A stretch of 64,000 nt of DNA, from assembly GCF_900108225.1 (NCBI RefSeq), contig NZ_FNUZ01000001.1, positions 186,001 through 250,000 of the forward strand, given 5' to 3'. Below the pieces are notes generated by a model. That model was given only the letters and a program-made list of their open reading frames with translations, had not been told where the DNA came from and made no database searches. The DNA comes from Thalassococcus halodurans. Lineage in GTDB: Bacteria; Pseudomonadota; Alphaproteobacteria; Rhodobacterales; Rhodobacteraceae. The translations under genes were made by a program, and so were the position numbers. Of this stretch, positions 42,638 through 53,036 are shown in pieces (position 1 is the first letter of the stretch; each line of letters begins with the position of its first letter).

Positions 42638-44718
42638 TATTCCGCTCCTCCTGTGAGCGTCATCCATGTGATCAGAACAGCGATGCCGATCACCATGGCG
42701 AATGCGTAAGTAAAGATGTAGCCGGACTGCGCGCGCCCTGCGAGACGTGTGAAGAACGGAATGATGCCCATGGCAACGCCATTGATCGAACCGTCGATCA
42801 CCTGGCCGTCACCGCGCTTCCACAGGAAGCGGCCGATGGCCATTGCAGGCTTCACGAACACGAAGTCATAGATTTCGTCGAAGTACCATTTGTTCAGCAG
42901 GAACTGGTAGAGCGGACGCTGGCTTTCGGCCAGACGCTTGGGCAGCGCCGGGTTCACAATGTAGAACCAGTAGGCGGTTGCCAGACCGATGATCATCGCG
43001 ATGAACGGGCTGACCTTGACCCACTTCGGCACTTCATGTGCTTCGGTCAGGACGTGGTTGTCCGGTGCTTGATAGATCGCACCTTCGCCCGGCTGACCAG
43101 TGAAGACATAGTGATGCTCACCCTCTTCGCCATGGTCGTCGTCTGCTTTATGCGCAGCATCGTCTGCACCATGCTCGGTTGCTTCGGCGTAAGGCACACC
43201 AAAGAACTTGGCGACCGTGTCGGTGTGACCAAAGAAGCTGTTGTACCAGACCATACCCGAGAACACCGCACCCAGCGCCAGAACACCCAGCGGGGCCAGC
43301 ATGACCATCGGGCTTTCATGCGCGTGCTCATGCGTATGCTTGTCGCCGCGCGCTTCGCCGAAGAACGTCAGGAAGATCAGGCGCCAGCTGTAGAAGGATG
43401 TGAACAAAGCGGCCACAACCAGCATCCAGAAGGCATAACCACCTGCGGTGCCAGCATACGCGCTTTCGATCACGGCGTCTTTCGACAGGAAGCCCGCGAA
43501 ACCGATGTGTGTCAGCGGAATACCAACACCGGTGATCGCCAGCGTGCCGATCATCATCGCCCAGAATGTGTAGGGCAGCTTTTTACGCAGACCACCGTAG
43601 TTCCGCATGTCCTGTTCGTGGTGCATGCCGTGGATCACGGAACCAGCGCCAAGGAACAGCATCGCTTTAAAGAACGCGTGCGTGAACAGGTGGAACATCG
43701 CGACCGAGTAAACGCCAACACCGGCAGCTACGAACATGTAACCCAGCTGGGAACATGTCGAATAGGCGATGACGCGTTTGATGTCGTTCTGAACCAGACC
43801 GACAGTCGCGGCGAAGAAAGCCGTTGTTGCGCCAAGGAATGTCACAAACGACATCGCCTCGGGTGCGAATTCCATCAGGGGCGACATACGGCAAACAAGG
43901 AAGACACCCGCTGTAACCATGGTCGCCGCGTGGATCAGGGCCGAAACAGGTGTCGGGCCTTCCATCGCGTCCGGCAGCCATGTGTGCAGGATCAACTGAG
44001 CCGATTTACCCATCGCACCGATGAACAGCAGGAAGGCGAGCAGGTTTGCGGCGTTCCATTCGGTCCACAGGAAGGTCAGGTTGGTTTCTGCCAGTGCGGG
44101 TGCCGCAGCAAAGATGTCGTCAAAGCGGATCGAGTCCACCAGGAAGAACAAGCCGAAGATACCCAGCGCAAAGCCGAAGTCACCGACACGGTTGACGACA
44201 AAGGCCTTGATCGCAGCGGCGTTTGCGGACGGCTTTTTATAGTAGAAACCGATCAGCAGGTAGGATGCGACGCCCACGCCTTCCCAGCCAAAGAACATCT
44301 GAACAAGGTTGTCCGATGTGACCAGCATAAGCATGGCGAAGGTAAAGAAGGACAGATACGCAAAGAAGCGCGCCTTGTAGTTCTCGCCTTCTTTGAAGTT
44401 GTCGTCATGGGCCATATAGCCCATCGAATACAGGTGCACCAAGGCCGAGACCGAAGTGATCACGATCAGCATGATCGCGGTCAGACGGTCCAGACGGATC
44501 GACCAGTCAGTGGACAGCGTGCCACTTTCGATCCAGCGCAGGATCTGGATCTGCTCGGTAGTGCCATCGAACGTCAGGAAGACAACCCAAGACAGGATCG
44601 CTGCAAGGAACAGGAGGCTGGTGGCGATCCACTGCGCTACGGTTTCGCCGGTAAACTTCCAGCCAAACCCCGCAATGAGCGCGCCCACCAATGGGGCAAA
44701 TAGGATGAGCGTTTCCAT
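42637..44718 (-). CDS. nuoL: NADH-quinone oxidoreductase subunit L
   Basis: Distal membrane subunit of complex I with the long lateral helix, 693 residues. It contains [21 protein letters not shown] and the loop [26 protein letters not shown] His/Asp/Glu-rich insert near 515-545 ([24 protein letters not shown]) lies in the region before the lateral helix, after HTHEHAHE. Such histidine-rich loops are common in roseobacterial NuoL. Four nt separate it from nuoK; it overlaps nuoM by one base. Confidence 0.96.
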   Translation of the reverse strand: METLILFAPLVGALIAGFGWKFTGETVAQWIATSLLFLAAILSWVVFLTFDGTTEQIQILRWIESGTLSTDWSIRLDRLTAIMLIVITSVSALVHLYSMGYMAHDDNFKEGENYKARFFAYLSFFTFAMLMLVTSDNLVQMFFGWEGVGVASYLLIGFYYKKPSANAAAIKAFVVNRVGDFGFALGIFGLFFLVDSIRFDDIFAAAPALAETNLTFLWTEWNAANLLAFLLFIGAMGKSAQLILHTWLPDAMEGPTPVSALIHAATMVTAGVFLVCRMSPLMEFAPEAMSFVTFLGATTAFFAATVGLVQNDIKRVIAYSTCSQLGYMFVAAGVGVYSVAMFHLFTHAFFKAMLFLGAGSVIHGMHHEQDMRNYGGLRKKLPYTFWAMMIGTLAITGVGIPLTHIGFAGFLSKDAVIESAYAGTAGGYAFWMLVVAALFTSFYSWRLIFLTFFGEARGDKHTHEHAHESPMVMLAPLGVLALGAVFSGMVWYNSFFGHTDTVAKFFGVPYAEATEHGADDAAHKADDDHGEEGEHHYVFTGQPGEGAIYQAPDNHVLTEAHEVPKWVKVSPFIAMIIGLATAYWFYIVNPALPKRLAESQRPLYQFLLNKWYFDEIYDFVFVKPAMAIGRFLWKRGDGQVIDGSINGVAMGIIPFFTRLAGRAQSGYIFTYAFAMVIGIAVLITWMTLTGGAE

Positions 44719-44722
44719 CGGA

Positions 44723-45028
44723 TCAGCCTTTCATCACGTTGACGTCTTCCACGGCGATCGTGCCGCGGTTGCGGAAGAAGCAGACGAGAATGGCAAGGCC
44801 AATCGCCGCCTCTGCTGCCGCAACGGTCAGGACAAACAGCGTGAACACCTGCCCAACCAGATCATTCAGGAAGGAAGAGAAGGCGACCAGATTGATGTTT
44901 ACCGCCAGCAGCATCAATTCGATCGACATCAAAAGAATGATGACGTTCTTCCTGTTCAGGAACAGTCCAAAGATGCCGATGACGAACAATGTCGCCGCGA
45001 CTGTCAAATAATGTTCAAGTCCGATCAT
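44723..45028 (-). CDS. nuoK: NADH-quinone oxidoreductase subunit K
   Basis: Small membrane subunit of complex I, 101 residues and three helices. Two buried glutamates that matter for proton transfer are visible in [17 protein letters not shown] and [20 protein letters not shown] site precedes the ATG. It is separated from nuoJ by 134 nt holding three hairpins, the longest non-coding gap downstream of nuoE in this operon. Confidence 0.96.
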   Translation of the reverse strand: MIGLEHYLTVAATLFVIGIFGLFLNRKNVIILLMSIELMLLAVNINLVAFSSFLNDLVGQVFTLFVLTVAAAEAAIGLAILVCFFRNRGTIAVEDVNVMKG

Positions 45029-45039
45029 GTCGTCCCTCT

Positions 45040-45152
45040 GGGCTTACGCCCGCTTCCCAACCGGGCCCTTATTGGTCCCGTTTTCATCAGTACACACCGT
45101 GGTTGACCCACGGCACTTTCCCTAGTTTTCGGCCCGCGCGACTTGGCGGGCC
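45040..45152 (-). other. Three stem-loops in the nuoJ-nuoK gap
   Basis: Hairpins: GGGC/GCCC at 45040-45051, CCGTGG/CCACGG at 45097-45113 (6 bp, 5-nt loop), and GGCCCGC/GCGGGCC at 45131-45152 (7 bp, 8-nt loop). None is followed by a T run on the minus strand. They look like RNA stability or processing elements, not terminators. Confidence 0.5.
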
Positions 45153-45162
45153 AAGGCAAGGA

Positions 45163-45765
45163 TCAGAGACCCTGCCCCGGTTTCACATCATGCAGTTCCA
45201 TGGCCGTCGCCGGATCGCGATACATCTGGGCCAGAACATCCTGACGCTTGACGTCCGAACGGTGGCGCAGTGTCAGAACAATCGCACCGATCATCGCAAC
45301 GAACAGGATCAGACCTGCCAGCTGGAACAGCAGGAAGTAGTCGTCATACAGGATCAGACCCAGCGCTTCTGTGTTATGGCGGCCTTCCGGTGTCGCCTGC
45401 GCAACCAGACCTGCTGCGGCCTCGGATGTCTGCCATTCGCCGAATGCGATGGTGAACTGCATCAGGATCACGATGCCGATCAGAAGTGCCAACGGCAGGT
45501 AGCGCGACATTTCCGCCTTCAGTTCGGCGAAATCCACGTCAAGCATCATCACGACGAACAGGAACAGAACCGCGACCGCGCCGACGTAGACGATAACCAG
45601 AAGCATCGCGACGAATTCGGCACCCAGCAGAACAAACAGACCAGCCGAGCTGAGGAATGCGAGGATCAGCCACAGCACCGAATGAACGGGGTTACGGCTG
45701 ATGACTGTGAACAGGCCGCCCACAATCGTGCTGATGGCGAACAGATAAAAGGCAAAAACGGTCAT
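45163..45765 (-). CDS. nuoJ: NADH-quinone oxidoreductase subunit J
   Basis: Membrane subunit of complex I that includes the helix rotating at the pi-bulge during turnover. It has 200 residues and five predicted helices, starting [21 protein letters not shown]. The conserved [14 protein letters not shown] and [29 protein letters not shown] segments are clear. Its first base overlaps the stop of the upstream carboxymuconolactone-like gene. Confidence 0.96.
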   Translation of the reverse strand: MTVFAFYLFAISTIVGGLFTVISRNPVHSVLWLILAFLSSAGLFVLLGAEFVAMLLVIVYVGAVAVLFLFVVMMLDVDFAELKAEMSRYLPLALLIGIVILMQFTIAFGEWQTSEAAAGLVAQATPEGRHNTEALGLILYDDYFLLFQLAGLILFVAMIGAIVLTLRHRSDVKRQDVLAQMYRDPATAMELHDVKPGQGL

Positions 45766-46169
45766 TATTCGTCATCCTTGTCGTCAGCCATGACGTCACG
45801 CGCCAAATCCATTGCGCGTGTCATAGCGGGTAAGCCGGCAAACATCGACATTTGTGCGATGGTTTCGGCAATTTCTTCTTTCGTGGCTCCGGCTTCGAGC
45901 GCGTGGCGCACGGTCAGCCGGATTTGCGCATCAGCCTGCGCGCCCTGCATGGTCAGACCGGCCAGCGTCAGCAAAAGACGTGTCTTTGCATCCAGCCCGT
46001 CCTTAGAGATGCCTTTGCCAAAGGCCATCTCCATGATTTCCTTGGGCATGGTCGGCCAAAGCTTTTCGAACCCCGAGGGGCTGAAGTTTTCCAGCGCCGG
46101 ATTGAACGCTTTCGCCATTTCCTGCGCTTGCGCCATCATCAGCTCGAACGGGGTCTTGCCAGTGTTCAT
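45765..46169 (-). CDS. Carboxymuconolactone decarboxylase-like protein B
   Basis: Protein of 134 residues with a CMD/AhpD-fold helical core: [54 protein letters not shown]. It lacks the CxxC pair of AhpD peroxidases and has no cysteine at all, so it is of the gamma-CMD kind without redox activity. The N-terminal 55 residues are an unrelated helix ([22 protein letters not shown]). It overlaps its paralogue by 4 nt and nuoJ by one base, so it is locked into the complex I operon. Its role there is unknown; it may be an assembly or stability factor. Confidence 0.85.
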   Translation of the reverse strand: MNTGKTPFELMMAQAQEMAKAFNPALENFSPSGFEKLWPTMPKEIMEMAFGKGISKDGLDAKTRLLLTLAGLTMQGAQADAQIRLTVRHALEAGATKEEIAETIAQMSMFAGLPAMTRAMDLARDVMADDKDDE

Positions 46170-46570
46170 TCTGCCGTCTCCCCTGCTTCTGCTTCGAATA
46201 CTTCCATGGCTGCGTTCAACGCGTTGAACATCGCAGGCATGCCGCCATAAAGGCTCATTTGATAAATCGCTTCCGCGATTTCTTCCTGCGAAACGCCCAG
46301 CTTGCGCGCGGCAGAGACGTGGATTTTCAACTGAGGGCGCGTTTGACCGCCCTGCGCCGTCAAAGCCGCAATCGTCAGCAGTTCGCGCGTTTGCTGTGGA
46401 AGAACACCACGGGGATAGATCCGGCCGTTATGTTCCACCAGATCCCGCGCCAGTCCCGGCAACAGGTGCTCGTACCGCGCGCGCAAAGCGTCTTCCATCC
46501 CAGGATTGGTTTCCTCGGTGAAGGCTTTGCCGCGTGCGTAGGCGCTGTTATCGGGCGCTGCGTCGATCAT
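46166..46570 (-). CDS. Carboxymuconolactone decarboxylase-like protein A
   Basis: Protein of 134 residues of the CMD fold: [61 protein letters not shown]. Like its neighbour it has no cysteine, so it is not an AhpD-type peroxidase. It aligns well with the gene B core ([13 protein letters not shown] against [13 protein letters not shown], and the shared EEIAE-I-QMS). Its ATG overlaps the nuoI stop. The pair probably forms a hetero- or homo-oligomer. Its function in complex I is unknown. Confidence 0.87.
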   Translation of the reverse strand: MIDAAPDNSAYARGKAFTEETNPGMEDALRARYEHLLPGLARDLVEHNGRIYPRGVLPQQTRELLTIAALTAQGGQTRPQLKIHVSAARKLGVSQEEIAEAIYQMSLYGGMPAMFNALNAAMEVFEAEAGETAE

Positions 46571-47061
46571 CGGTAGGGCGCATCCAGTTCCAGATTGCGG
46601 GCGATTTCAGCTTCCCAACGTTCGCCATTCGAAAGCAGCTTTTCCTTGTCGTAGTAAAGCTCTTCGCGGGTCTCGGTCGAGAATTCGAAGTTCGGGCCTT
46701 CGACAATCGCATCCACAGGGCAGGCTTCCTGACAGAAGCCGCAGTAGATGCACTTGGTCATATCGATGTCATAACGCGTGGTGCGGCGGCTGCCGTCTTC
46801 GCGGGGTTCCGCGTCGATGGTGATCGCCTGCGCAGGGCAGATCGCTTCGCACAGTTTACAAGCAATGCAGCGCTCTTCCCCGTTGGGATAGCGGCGTAGC
46901 GCGTGTTCGCCACGGAAACGCGGGGACAGCGGGCCCTTTTCGTGAGGATAGTTCACGGTGGCCTTGGGCGCGAAGAAGTACTTCAGGCCCAGTTTCATGC
47001 CCTGCCAGAAATCCTGCAGCAGGAAATACTTGGCCGCGCGGGTGTAATCGATCTGTGTCAT
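46567..47061 (-). CDS. nuoI: NADH-quinone oxidoreductase subunit I
   Basis: Iron-sulfur subunit carrying clusters N6a and N6b between the peripheral arm and the quinone site. It has 164 residues from the ATG at 47061 (GGAGG 9 nt upstream). Two ferredoxin motifs are present: [12 protein letters not shown] and [12 protein letters not shown]. The N-terminal amphipathic helix ([26 protein letters not shown]) docks on the membrane arm. It starts 51 nt after the nuoH stop and is coupled to the CMD-like genes. Confidence 0.96.
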   Translation of the reverse strand: MTQIDYTRAAKYFLLQDFWQGMKLGLKYFFAPKATVNYPHEKGPLSPRFRGEHALRRYPNGEERCIACKLCEAICPAQAITIDAEPREDGSRRTTRYDIDMTKCIYCGFCQEACPVDAIVEGPNFEFSTETREELYYDKEKLLSNGERWEAEIARNLELDAPYR

Positions 47062-47112
47062 CTCAAACCCTCCGGGTTCGTTATCAGTCATGCGCCCGAA
47101 AGCGCGCTATCC

Positions 47113-48150
47113 TCAGGCGCCTGTGGTCCAGCGAGCGAAGAGGCCCCAGAACCAGCCGAACTTGGCGGCAAAGGCTACAAACACAACCCAACCAAGGCTG
47201 AGCGGCAGGAACACTTTCCAACCGATGCGCATCAGCTGGTCATAGCGGTAGCGCGGTGTGATTGCCTTCACCATGGCGAAGAGGAAGAAGAAGAAGCCCA
47301 TCTTGGCAACCATCCACAGCGCACCGTCCGGAATACCCGGGATCGGGGACAGCCAACCGCCAAAGAACAGCAGCGTTGTCAGGGCGCACATCAGGAAGAT
47401 CGCGATGTATTCACCGGCCATGAAAAGCAGGAACGGGGTCGAGCTGTATTCAACCTGGTAACCCGCAACCAGTTCGGATTCCGCTTCGGGAAGGTCGAAT
47501 GGCGGGCGGTTGGTTTCTGCAAGTGCCGAGATGAAGAACAGGAACACCATCGGGAAGTGCGGCAGCCAGTACCAGTTGAAGAAGCCGTAGGATCCATCCT
47601 GCGCGCGAACGATGTCACCGAAGTTCATCGACCCGGTCGAGATGATCACGCCGATGATGATCAGGCCCAGCGATACTTCGTAAGAAATCATCTGAGCAGC
47701 GGACCGGAGCGAGCCGAGGAACGGGTATTTCGAGTTCGATGCCCAACCGCCCATGATCACGCCGTACACCTCAAGCGAGGACACCGCGAAGACGAACAGG
47801 ACCGCCACGTTGATGTTCGACAGAACCCACGTGTCAGTGAAGGGGATCACCGACCATGCGATCATCGCCAGAACAAAGCTGATCATCGGGGCCAGCATAA
47901 AGACCGTGCGGTCCGCGCCGGCGGGGATAACCACCTCTTTCACGACATATTTCAGGGCGTCAGCCACTGTTTGCAGCAGACCAAAGACGCCAACGACGTT
48001 CGGGCCACGACGCATCTGGACAGCCGCCCAGATTTTACGGTCGCCGTACACAAGGAACAGCAAGCTGATCATCACAAAGCTCAGGACTGCGAGGCACTGC
48101 GCCACGATCAGAAGGGCGGTTCCGCCGGGAGTGGTCAGAAATTCAGACAT
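47113..48150 (-). CDS. nuoH: NADH-quinone oxidoreductase subunit H
   Basis: Membrane subunit that forms much of the quinone channel. It has 345 residues and eight helices from the ATG at 48150 (GAGGA upstream); the longer form to 48210 overlaps the lipoprotein gene. It contains [50 protein letters not shown] and [20 protein letters not shown], all highly conserved in NuoH/ND1. Confidence 0.97.
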   Translation of the reverse strand: MSEFLTTPGGTALLIVAQCLAVLSFVMISLLFLVYGDRKIWAAVQMRRGPNVVGVFGLLQTVADALKYVVKEVVIPAGADRTVFMLAPMISFVLAMIAWSVIPFTDTWVLSNINVAVLFVFAVSSLEVYGVIMGGWASNSKYPFLGSLRSAAQMISYEVSLGLIIIGVIISTGSMNFGDIVRAQDGSYGFFNWYWLPHFPMVFLFFISALAETNRPPFDLPEAESELVAGYQVEYSSTPFLLFMAGEYIAIFLMCALTTLLFFGGWLSPIPGIPDGALWMVAKMGFFFFLFAMVKAITPRYRYDQLMRIGWKVFLPLSLGWVVFVAFAAKFGWFWGLFARWTTGA

Positions 48151-48157
48151 CGGGTCC

Positions 48158-48568
48158 TCACACCATCGGTATTCCATTGTCCGCGCAGTTGAAGGCGGTG
48201 ACTTCGGCATCGATCGTCTTCAGCCCGCGCGGGAGGGCTGGCGAGATGGTGTAAACCGCATCTGCGCGCCAGAGGCCACCCTCTTCGGTGACATTTGTGC
48301 GTAAATGCCGTGCGAAACCGTAGCCTCGTATCAGCGTATACTGCGCCGCAGCGCATTCTGCATAGTTCTCAACATCGATCGAGTCACGCGCACCGCGCAT
48401 CTCGACCAGAAACGACACCAGATCACCGTCCAGAAGACGTGTCTCGACCCCGTTGTACACGGGATTGAACGGCAGCGAATCCCTGTCGACTGTCTCGACA
48501 GGCTCGCATCCGGCCAATGCCCCCGCGACAACCGCGAGAGAGAGTGATGTGGTGTCGAACCGCATCAT
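48158..48568 (-). CDS. Hypothetical lipoprotein in the nuo operon
   Basis: Protein of 136 residues with a lipoprotein signal: [12 protein letters not shown] (lipidated Cys at about 21). The mature part has three further Cys (AECAAAQ, FNCADNG region) and two short beta-rich segments. I recognise no family. It lies between nuoG (1-nt gap) and nuoH (7-nt gap), so it must be translated with the complex I genes. It could assist assembly of the membrane arm from the periplasmic side, but this is inference only. Confidence 0.75.
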   Translation of the reverse strand: MMRFDTTSLSLAVVAGALAGCEPVETVDRDSLPFNPVYNGVETRLLDGDLVSFLVEMRGARDSIDVENYAECAAAQYTLIRGYGFARHLRTNVTEEGGLWRADAVYTISPALPRGLKTIDAEVTAFNCADNGIPMV

Positions 48569-48569
48569 G

Positions 48570-50591
48570 TTACTCCGCGGCGATCTGTGTCTCTTTGCGC
48601 GCTTTGGCGTTGGCAGAGAGTTCCGCCATCAGCTGCGACGCACGTGCAATCGGGTTGGTCAGGTAGAAATCGGCAACGGCGGTGCCAAAGGCGCCCTGCC
48701 CCAGCTTTCCAGCGTCTTCCAACTTCCATTCGTTTTCAGGAACGTCGTCCACCTTGGCCAGATGCGGAACCGCCGCGACCAGCGCCTGACGCAGTTGCGC
48801 AAGGCTGTCGAACGGCAGCGTTTTGCCCGCTTCAGCAGACAGAGCACGCAGGATGGCCCAGTTTTCCTTGGCCTCACCCGGTGCGAAACCAGCGCGGAAC
48901 GCCAGTTGCGGGCGACCTTCGGTGTTTACGAACAGACCGTTTTCTTCGGTGTAAGCAGCACCCGGCAGGATAACGTCAGCGCGGTGTGCGCCGCGGTCGC
49001 CGTGGCTGCCTTGGTAAATCACGAACGGACCTTTGGCGATTTCGATTTCGTCTGCGCCAAGGTTGTAGACCACATCAGCACCGTCCATCGCGGCTTCGAT
49101 ACCGCCTTCGGTGACTGCACCAATGTCCATCGCGCCCACACGGCCAGCGGCAGTGTGCAGAACCATGAACTTGGAGTTCGTCGCATCTGCCAGCTTCATC
49201 GCTGCGGCCAGAACGGCAGCGCCGTCTTCGCCACGCAGGGCGGCCTGACCGATGATGATTACGGAAGGTGCGTCTTTGACCGCGCCGAACTCTTTGTTCA
49301 GCAGGCCTTCCAGCGCTGCGCGGTCGGTGCCGACGTGCGCATATTCGTATGTCAGATCAACAGCTTCACCAACCAGACCGACGTTCGCACCAGCGGCCCA
49401 CGCCTTACGGATACGGGCGTTCAGAACCGGTGCTTCTGTACGGGGATCGGTGCCGATCAGCTGAATGAACTTGGCGCTGTCGATATCTTCGATGGACGCC
49501 GTGCCAACATAGCCCGATCGGTTGTCAGCAGGCAGTTTCGCGCCGTCTGTACGGCATTCAATTGCACCGCCGAATTCGGAAACCAGAGTTTTCAGGGCAA
49601 ATGCAGCCTCAGTGGATACCAGATCGCCAACCAGACCGGCAACTTTCGTGGCCGACGCCAGCTTTTCTGCTGCCAGCGACAGGGCCTCGGGCCATGTTGC
49701 GGGGCGCAGTTTGCCGTTTTCGCGGATGTACGGACGATCCAGACGCTGACGGCGCAGGCCGTCCCAGACGAAACGGGTTTTGTCCGAAATCCATTCTTCA
49801 TTCACGCCGTCGTTGTTACGCGGCAGGAAGCGCATGACTTCGCGGCCTTTGGTATCAACGCGGATCGCAGAGCCCAGAGCATCCATCACGTCGATGGATT
49901 CTGTTTTTGTCAGTTCCCAAGGACGCGCAGTGAAGGCGTAAGGCTTGGACACCAGCGCACCGACCGGACACAGGTCGATGATGTTGCCCTGCATGTTGGA
50001 ATCAAGCGTTTGGCCCAGATAGGACGTGATCTCGGCGTCTTCGCCGCGACCTGTTTGGCCCATCTGCGTGATACCAGCGACTTCGGTCGTGAAACGGACA
50101 CAACGTGTGCAGGAAATGCAGCGCGTCATGTGGGTTTCGACCAGCGGGCCCAGATCCAGATCGGCATTCGCGCGCTTCGGTTCGCGGTAGCGGCTAAAAT
50201 CAACGCCATAGGCCATAGCCTGATCCTGCAGGTCGCATTCGCCACCCTGGTCACAGATCGGGCAATCCAGCGGGTGGTTGATCAGCAGGAATTCCATGAC
50301 GCCTTCACGCGCCTTCTTCACCATGGGCGAGTTCGTGCGGACCTGCGGCGGCTGGCCTTCGGGACCAGGACGCAGATCACGCACCTGCATGGCGCAGGAG
50401 GCCGCCGGCTTGGGCGGGCCGCCTACAACCTCAACAAGGCACATCCGGCAGTTACCGGCGATCGACAGACGTTCGTGATAGCAAAAGCGCGGGATTTCGA
50501 TACCGGCCACTTCACAGGCCTGAATCAGCGTCATCGCGCCATCAACTTCGATTTCATTGCCGTCGATGATTACCTTGCGGAGGTCTGACAT
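48570..50591 (-). CDS. nuoG: NADH-quinone oxidoreductase subunit G
   Basis: Largest peripheral-arm subunit, 673 residues. The N-terminal [2Fe-2S] domain ([22 protein letters not shown]) is followed by the His/Cys-liganded [4Fe-4S] site ([15 protein letters not shown]), [10 protein letters not shown] and a molybdopterin oxidoreductase-like region. As usual for alphaproteobacteria it is shorter than E. coli NuoG (about 900 residues) and lacks the extra N7 cluster region. It follows the DUF5333 gene by 10 nt. Confidence 0.96.
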   Translation of the reverse strand: MSDLRKVIIDGNEIEVDGAMTLIQACEVAGIEIPRFCYHERLSIAGNCRMCLVEVVGGPPKPAASCAMQVRDLRPGPEGQPPQVRTNSPMVKKAREGVMEFLLINHPLDCPICDQGGECDLQDQAMAYGVDFSRYREPKRANADLDLGPLVETHMTRCISCTRCVRFTTEVAGITQMGQTGRGEDAEITSYLGQTLDSNMQGNIIDLCPVGALVSKPYAFTARPWELTKTESIDVMDALGSAIRVDTKGREVMRFLPRNNDGVNEEWISDKTRFVWDGLRRQRLDRPYIRENGKLRPATWPEALSLAAEKLASATKVAGLVGDLVSTEAAFALKTLVSEFGGAIECRTDGAKLPADNRSGYVGTASIEDIDSAKFIQLIGTDPRTEAPVLNARIRKAWAAGANVGLVGEAVDLTYEYAHVGTDRAALEGLLNKEFGAVKDAPSVIIIGQAALRGEDGAAVLAAAMKLADATNSKFMVLHTAAGRVGAMDIGAVTEGGIEAAMDGADVVYNLGADEIEIAKGPFVIYQGSHGDRGAHRADVILPGAAYTEENGLFVNTEGRPQLAFRAGFAPGEAKENWAILRALSAEAGKTLPFDSLAQLRQALVAAVPHLAKVDDVPENEWKLEDAGKLGQGAFGTAVADFYLTNPIARASQLMAELSANAKARKETQIAAE

Positions 50592-50601
50592 CTGTCTCGT
50601 C

Positions 50602-51012
50602 TCACCTTGCTTTAAGAAGAACGCCGATTTGGCTGCCCTTCGCTATTTCTTGTTTGCCAAAGGTGCAATAGGCGGCGTCGTTCTTTCGATCCACACCACG
50701 TTCGGCGAGGTATTCTTCGCCGCGTGCACGCATTCTTTTCTGTTCGTCTTTCGACCCCGTGTACGCCTTGATTTCCTCGTCAGAGTAACCCAGCGAACGG
50801 GCTTTGCTTTTCAGTCCCTGGATATGCGTCAGGGCCTTGATCATACGGGCGTCGATGTCATCGCAGTTTTTGCGAAGATCATCCGCAATCGCGACCATCA
50901 ACAGAGCATCGTCAATCTCGGGCACATCGCGCAGCGGCGGTTTCGCCACGGCGGACGTCGCCATGAAAGTCGCGGTCAGAGCCAGTGCGATCGATGTTTT
51001 TACCGGTGTCAT
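50602..51012 (-). CDS. DUF5333 periplasmic protein in the nuo operon
   Basis: Exported protein of 136 residues from the ATG at 51012 (AGGAG 8 nt upstream). It has a Sec signal peptide, [23 protein letters not shown], then a helical mature domain with [31 protein letters not shown] and two Cys (NCDD and AAYCTFG). It fits DUF5333, a family I know from Rhodobacterales and usually next to nuoG. The two Cys may pair in the periplasm. There is no known function. Confidence 0.82.
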   Translation of the reverse strand: MTPVKTSIALALTATFMATSAVAKPPLRDVPEIDDALLMVAIADDLRKNCDDIDARMIKALTHIQGLKSKARSLGYSDEEIKAYTGSKDEQKRMRARGEEYLAERGVDRKNDAAYCTFGKQEIAKGSQIGVLLKAR

Positions 51013-51039
51013 GTCATCTCTCCTAAACAAGACAAAGCA

Positions 51040-51058
51040 CCCCGCGGAAACGCAGGGG
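51040..51058 (-). other. Hairpin in the gap upstream of the DUF5333 gene
   Basis: Stem CCCCGCG/CGC-A-GGGG with a GAAA loop and one bulge. On the minus strand it is followed by GTGCTTTGTCTTGTTT, T-rich but broken. It may be a leaky terminator or processing site inside the nuo operon, in a 127-nt gap. Confidence 0.4.
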
Positions 51059-51139
51059 CATCGCCCGAGAGATGGGGATTGCGGCCATTGCTATGCAATA
51101 ACCACGGCGATTTCCCGCCTGTATGTGCGGTGAAACCGA

Positions 51140-51463
51140 TCATTCCTGACATGTCCCCCGCAGAACGATCCGGTCGCCGTCACGCGGCAGTTGATCAACA
51201 GGGGTTTCCGGATCGAAGGCAAACTCGATGTCGGATGTGCCGTAGTATTTGATGCAGTGCTTGGTCGCCTCGTAAAAGGCCGCCGCTGCGGCACCTTCGA
51301 TGCCACGGCTGATCGGGCCAGCAGTGGCCACAAAGTTCTGGCGTTCCTTGCGCGGAGCTTTGGCCGAGGCGCGATAGTATTCGCCCTCGAACTGGGTGCG
51401 GCTGCCCTTGCCGCAGGACGCCAACATGGCCAGTGCGGCCAAAATCAGAACTGTCTTACCCAT
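51140..51463 (-). CDS. Hypothetical lipoprotein in the nuo operon
   Basis: Protein of 107 residues from the ATG at 51463 (GGAG 9 nt upstream). The signal peptide ends in LAMLASC, a lipobox with Cys at about 17. The mature part is small, basic near its start (FEGEYYRASAKAPRKERQNF) and ends with a beta-rich stretch (DIEFAFDPETPVDQLPRDGDRIVLRGTC). Two more Cys (HCIKYY, GTCQE) could form a disulfide. It lies between nuoF (45-nt gap) and the DUF5333 gene. I recognise no family. Confidence 0.75.
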   Translation of the reverse strand: MGKTVLILAALAMLASCGKGSRTQFEGEYYRASAKAPRKERQNFVATAGPISRGIEGAAAAAFYEATKHCIKYYGTSDIEFAFDPETPVDQLPRDGDRIVLRGTCQE

Positions 51464-51508
51464 TCCTGTCACTCCGCTGTGCCGACGCTGACGCGCCGGA
51501 CCGTGGTG

Positions 51509-52798
51509 TTATTCAGCCGCGATACGACCGGCGCGCTGGTCTTTGATGCGATCTTCGATCTCGTCCCGGAAGTTCCGGATCAGACCCTGGATCGGCCATG
51601 CGGCCGCATCGCCCAAGGCACAGATTGTGTGGCCTTCCACCTGCTTGGTCACGTCCAGCAGCATGTCGATTTCTTCGACCTCTGCCTGACCTTTCACAAG
51701 ACGATCCATCACGCGCATCATCCAGCCTGTACCTTCACGGCACGGCGTACACTGACCGCAGCTTTCGTGCTTGTAGAACTTGGACAGACGCCAGATCGCT
51801 TTGATGATGTCTGTGGACTGATCCATGACGATCACAGCAGCGGTCCCCAGACCGGACTGCAGATCATTGCGCAGATAGTCAAAGTCCATGATCGCGTCGC
51901 GCATGTTTTCACCGCGCACACAAGGAACCGACGAACCGCCCGGAATAACCGCTTTCAGGTTATCCCAACCGCCACGGATACCGCCGCAGTGCTTTTCGAT
52001 CAGTTCTTCAAAAGAAATCGACATCGCCTCTTCGACAACGCAGGGGTTGTTCACGTGGCCCGAGATCGCAAACAGCTTGGTGCCTGCGTTGTTCGGACGA
52101 CCGAAGGACGAGAACCAGTCACCGCCACGACGCAGGATCGTCGGGACAACGGCGATGGATTCAACGTTGTTCACAGTTGTCGGGCAGCCATAAAGACCTG
52201 CACCCGCCGGGAACGGCGGCTTCATGCGGGGCATGCCCTTTTTGCCCTCAAGGCTTTCCAGCAGCGCGGTTTCTTCACCGCAGATATATGCGCCCGCGCC
52301 ATGGTGGACGAAGATATCAAAGTCCCAACCGGAACCGGCAGCGTTCTTGCCGACCAGACCAGCATCATAGGCCTCGTCGATCGCGTTCTGCAGCGCTTCG
52401 CGTTCGCGGATGTATTCGCCACGGATGTAGATGTAGCAAACGTTCGCATTCATCGCGAAGGACGCGATCAGGCAACCTTCGATCAGCGTATGCGGATCGT
52501 GGCGCATGATTTCGCGGTCTTTACATGTACCGGGCTCGGATTCGTCAGCGTTAACCACAAGGTAAGACGGACGACCGTCGCTTTCCTTGGGCATGAAGGA
52601 CCACTTCAAGCCAGTGGGGAAGCCCGCACCACCGCGACCACGCAGACCGGATTTCTTCATCTCGTCCACGATCCAGTCGCGGCCTTTCTTGATGATGTTC
52701 GCGGTGCCATCCCAATGGCCGCGCGCCTGCGCACCTTTCAGGGTGCGGTCATGCATCCCGTAGATGTTGGTAAAGATGCGATCCTGATCCTGCAGCAT
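51509..52798 (-). CDS. nuoF: NADH-quinone oxidoreductase subunit F
   Basis: NADH-oxidising flavoprotein subunit with FMN and one [4Fe-4S] cluster. It has 429 residues. The FMN/NADH site is [17 protein letters not shown] plus [22 protein letters not shown]. The cluster ligands are [14 protein letters not shown] and a fourth Cys in [13 protein letters not shown]. It is separated from nuoE by two extra genes, a pattern not seen in E. coli, where nuoE and nuoF are adjacent. Confidence 0.97.
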   Translation of the reverse strand: MLQDQDRIFTNIYGMHDRTLKGAQARGHWDGTANIIKKGRDWIVDEMKKSGLRGRGGAGFPTGLKWSFMPKESDGRPSYLVVNADESEPGTCKDREIMRHDPHTLIEGCLIASFAMNANVCYIYIRGEYIREREALQNAIDEAYDAGLVGKNAAGSGWDFDIFVHHGAGAYICGEETALLESLEGKKGMPRMKPPFPAGAGLYGCPTTVNNVESIAVVPTILRRGGDWFSSFGRPNNAGTKLFAISGHVNNPCVVEEAMSISFEELIEKHCGGIRGGWDNLKAVIPGGSSVPCVRGENMRDAIMDFDYLRNDLQSGLGTAAVIVMDQSTDIIKAIWRLSKFYKHESCGQCTPCREGTGWMMRVMDRLVKGQAEVEEIDMLLDVTKQVEGHTICALGDAAAWPIQGLIRNFRDEIEDRIKDQRAGRIAAE

Positions 52799-52801
52799 TG
52801 C

Positions 52802-53020
52802 CTAGTCCTTGTCCTTCTGGCGGGACCGCCAGAGTTGGTAGATCATCCAAAGTGCCCATCCGAAACCAGCCAGCACGGCCAGATCGAACAATGCGCGGGT
52901 GCGCTGGCTCCAGTCCAACGCACCCCCAAGAGCGGTGATCGCGATCCAGAAGATGCCCAATCCGGCAACGACCAGCGCAAGAATGCGCCCTTGTCGTACT
53001 GTAGGATCGGTTTTCGTCAT
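52802..53020 (-). CDS. DUF5337 small membrane protein
   Basis: Protein of 72 residues with two helices, ILALVVAGLGIFWIAITALGG and LFDLAVLAGFGWALWMIYQLW, joined by WSQRTR and ending in a charged tail (RSRQKDKD). It fits DUF5337, which I know from Rhodobacterales nuo loci. It starts 16 nt after the upstream gene and ends 3 nt before nuoF, so it is co-translated with complex I. It may be an accessory membrane subunit or an assembly factor. Confidence 0.8.
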   Translation of the reverse strand: MTKTDPTVRQGRILALVVAGLGIFWIAITALGGALDWSQRTRALFDLAVLAGFGWALWMIYQLWRSRQKDKD

Positions 53021-53036
53021 CGCGATTTAAGCCCCT

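Noticed and set aside
43036-44703. Long plus-strand frame (555 codons) opposite nuoL
   Set aside because: Shadow of a GC-rich membrane protein gene; rich in His, Gln, Arg and Asp with no domain. The same holds for 39483-40832, 41543-42709, 46903-48192, 48453-50588, 51191-53146, 53211-54287, 54372-55847 and 55286-57097.
46166-46570. AhpD-type alkylhydroperoxidase call for the CMD-like proteins
   Set aside because: AhpD needs a CxxC pair; both proteins have no cysteine.
51040-51058. Firm intrinsic terminator inside the nuo operon
   Set aside because: The hairpin has a bulge and the T tract is interrupted; genes on both sides are known to belong to the same operon type, so full termination is unlikely.
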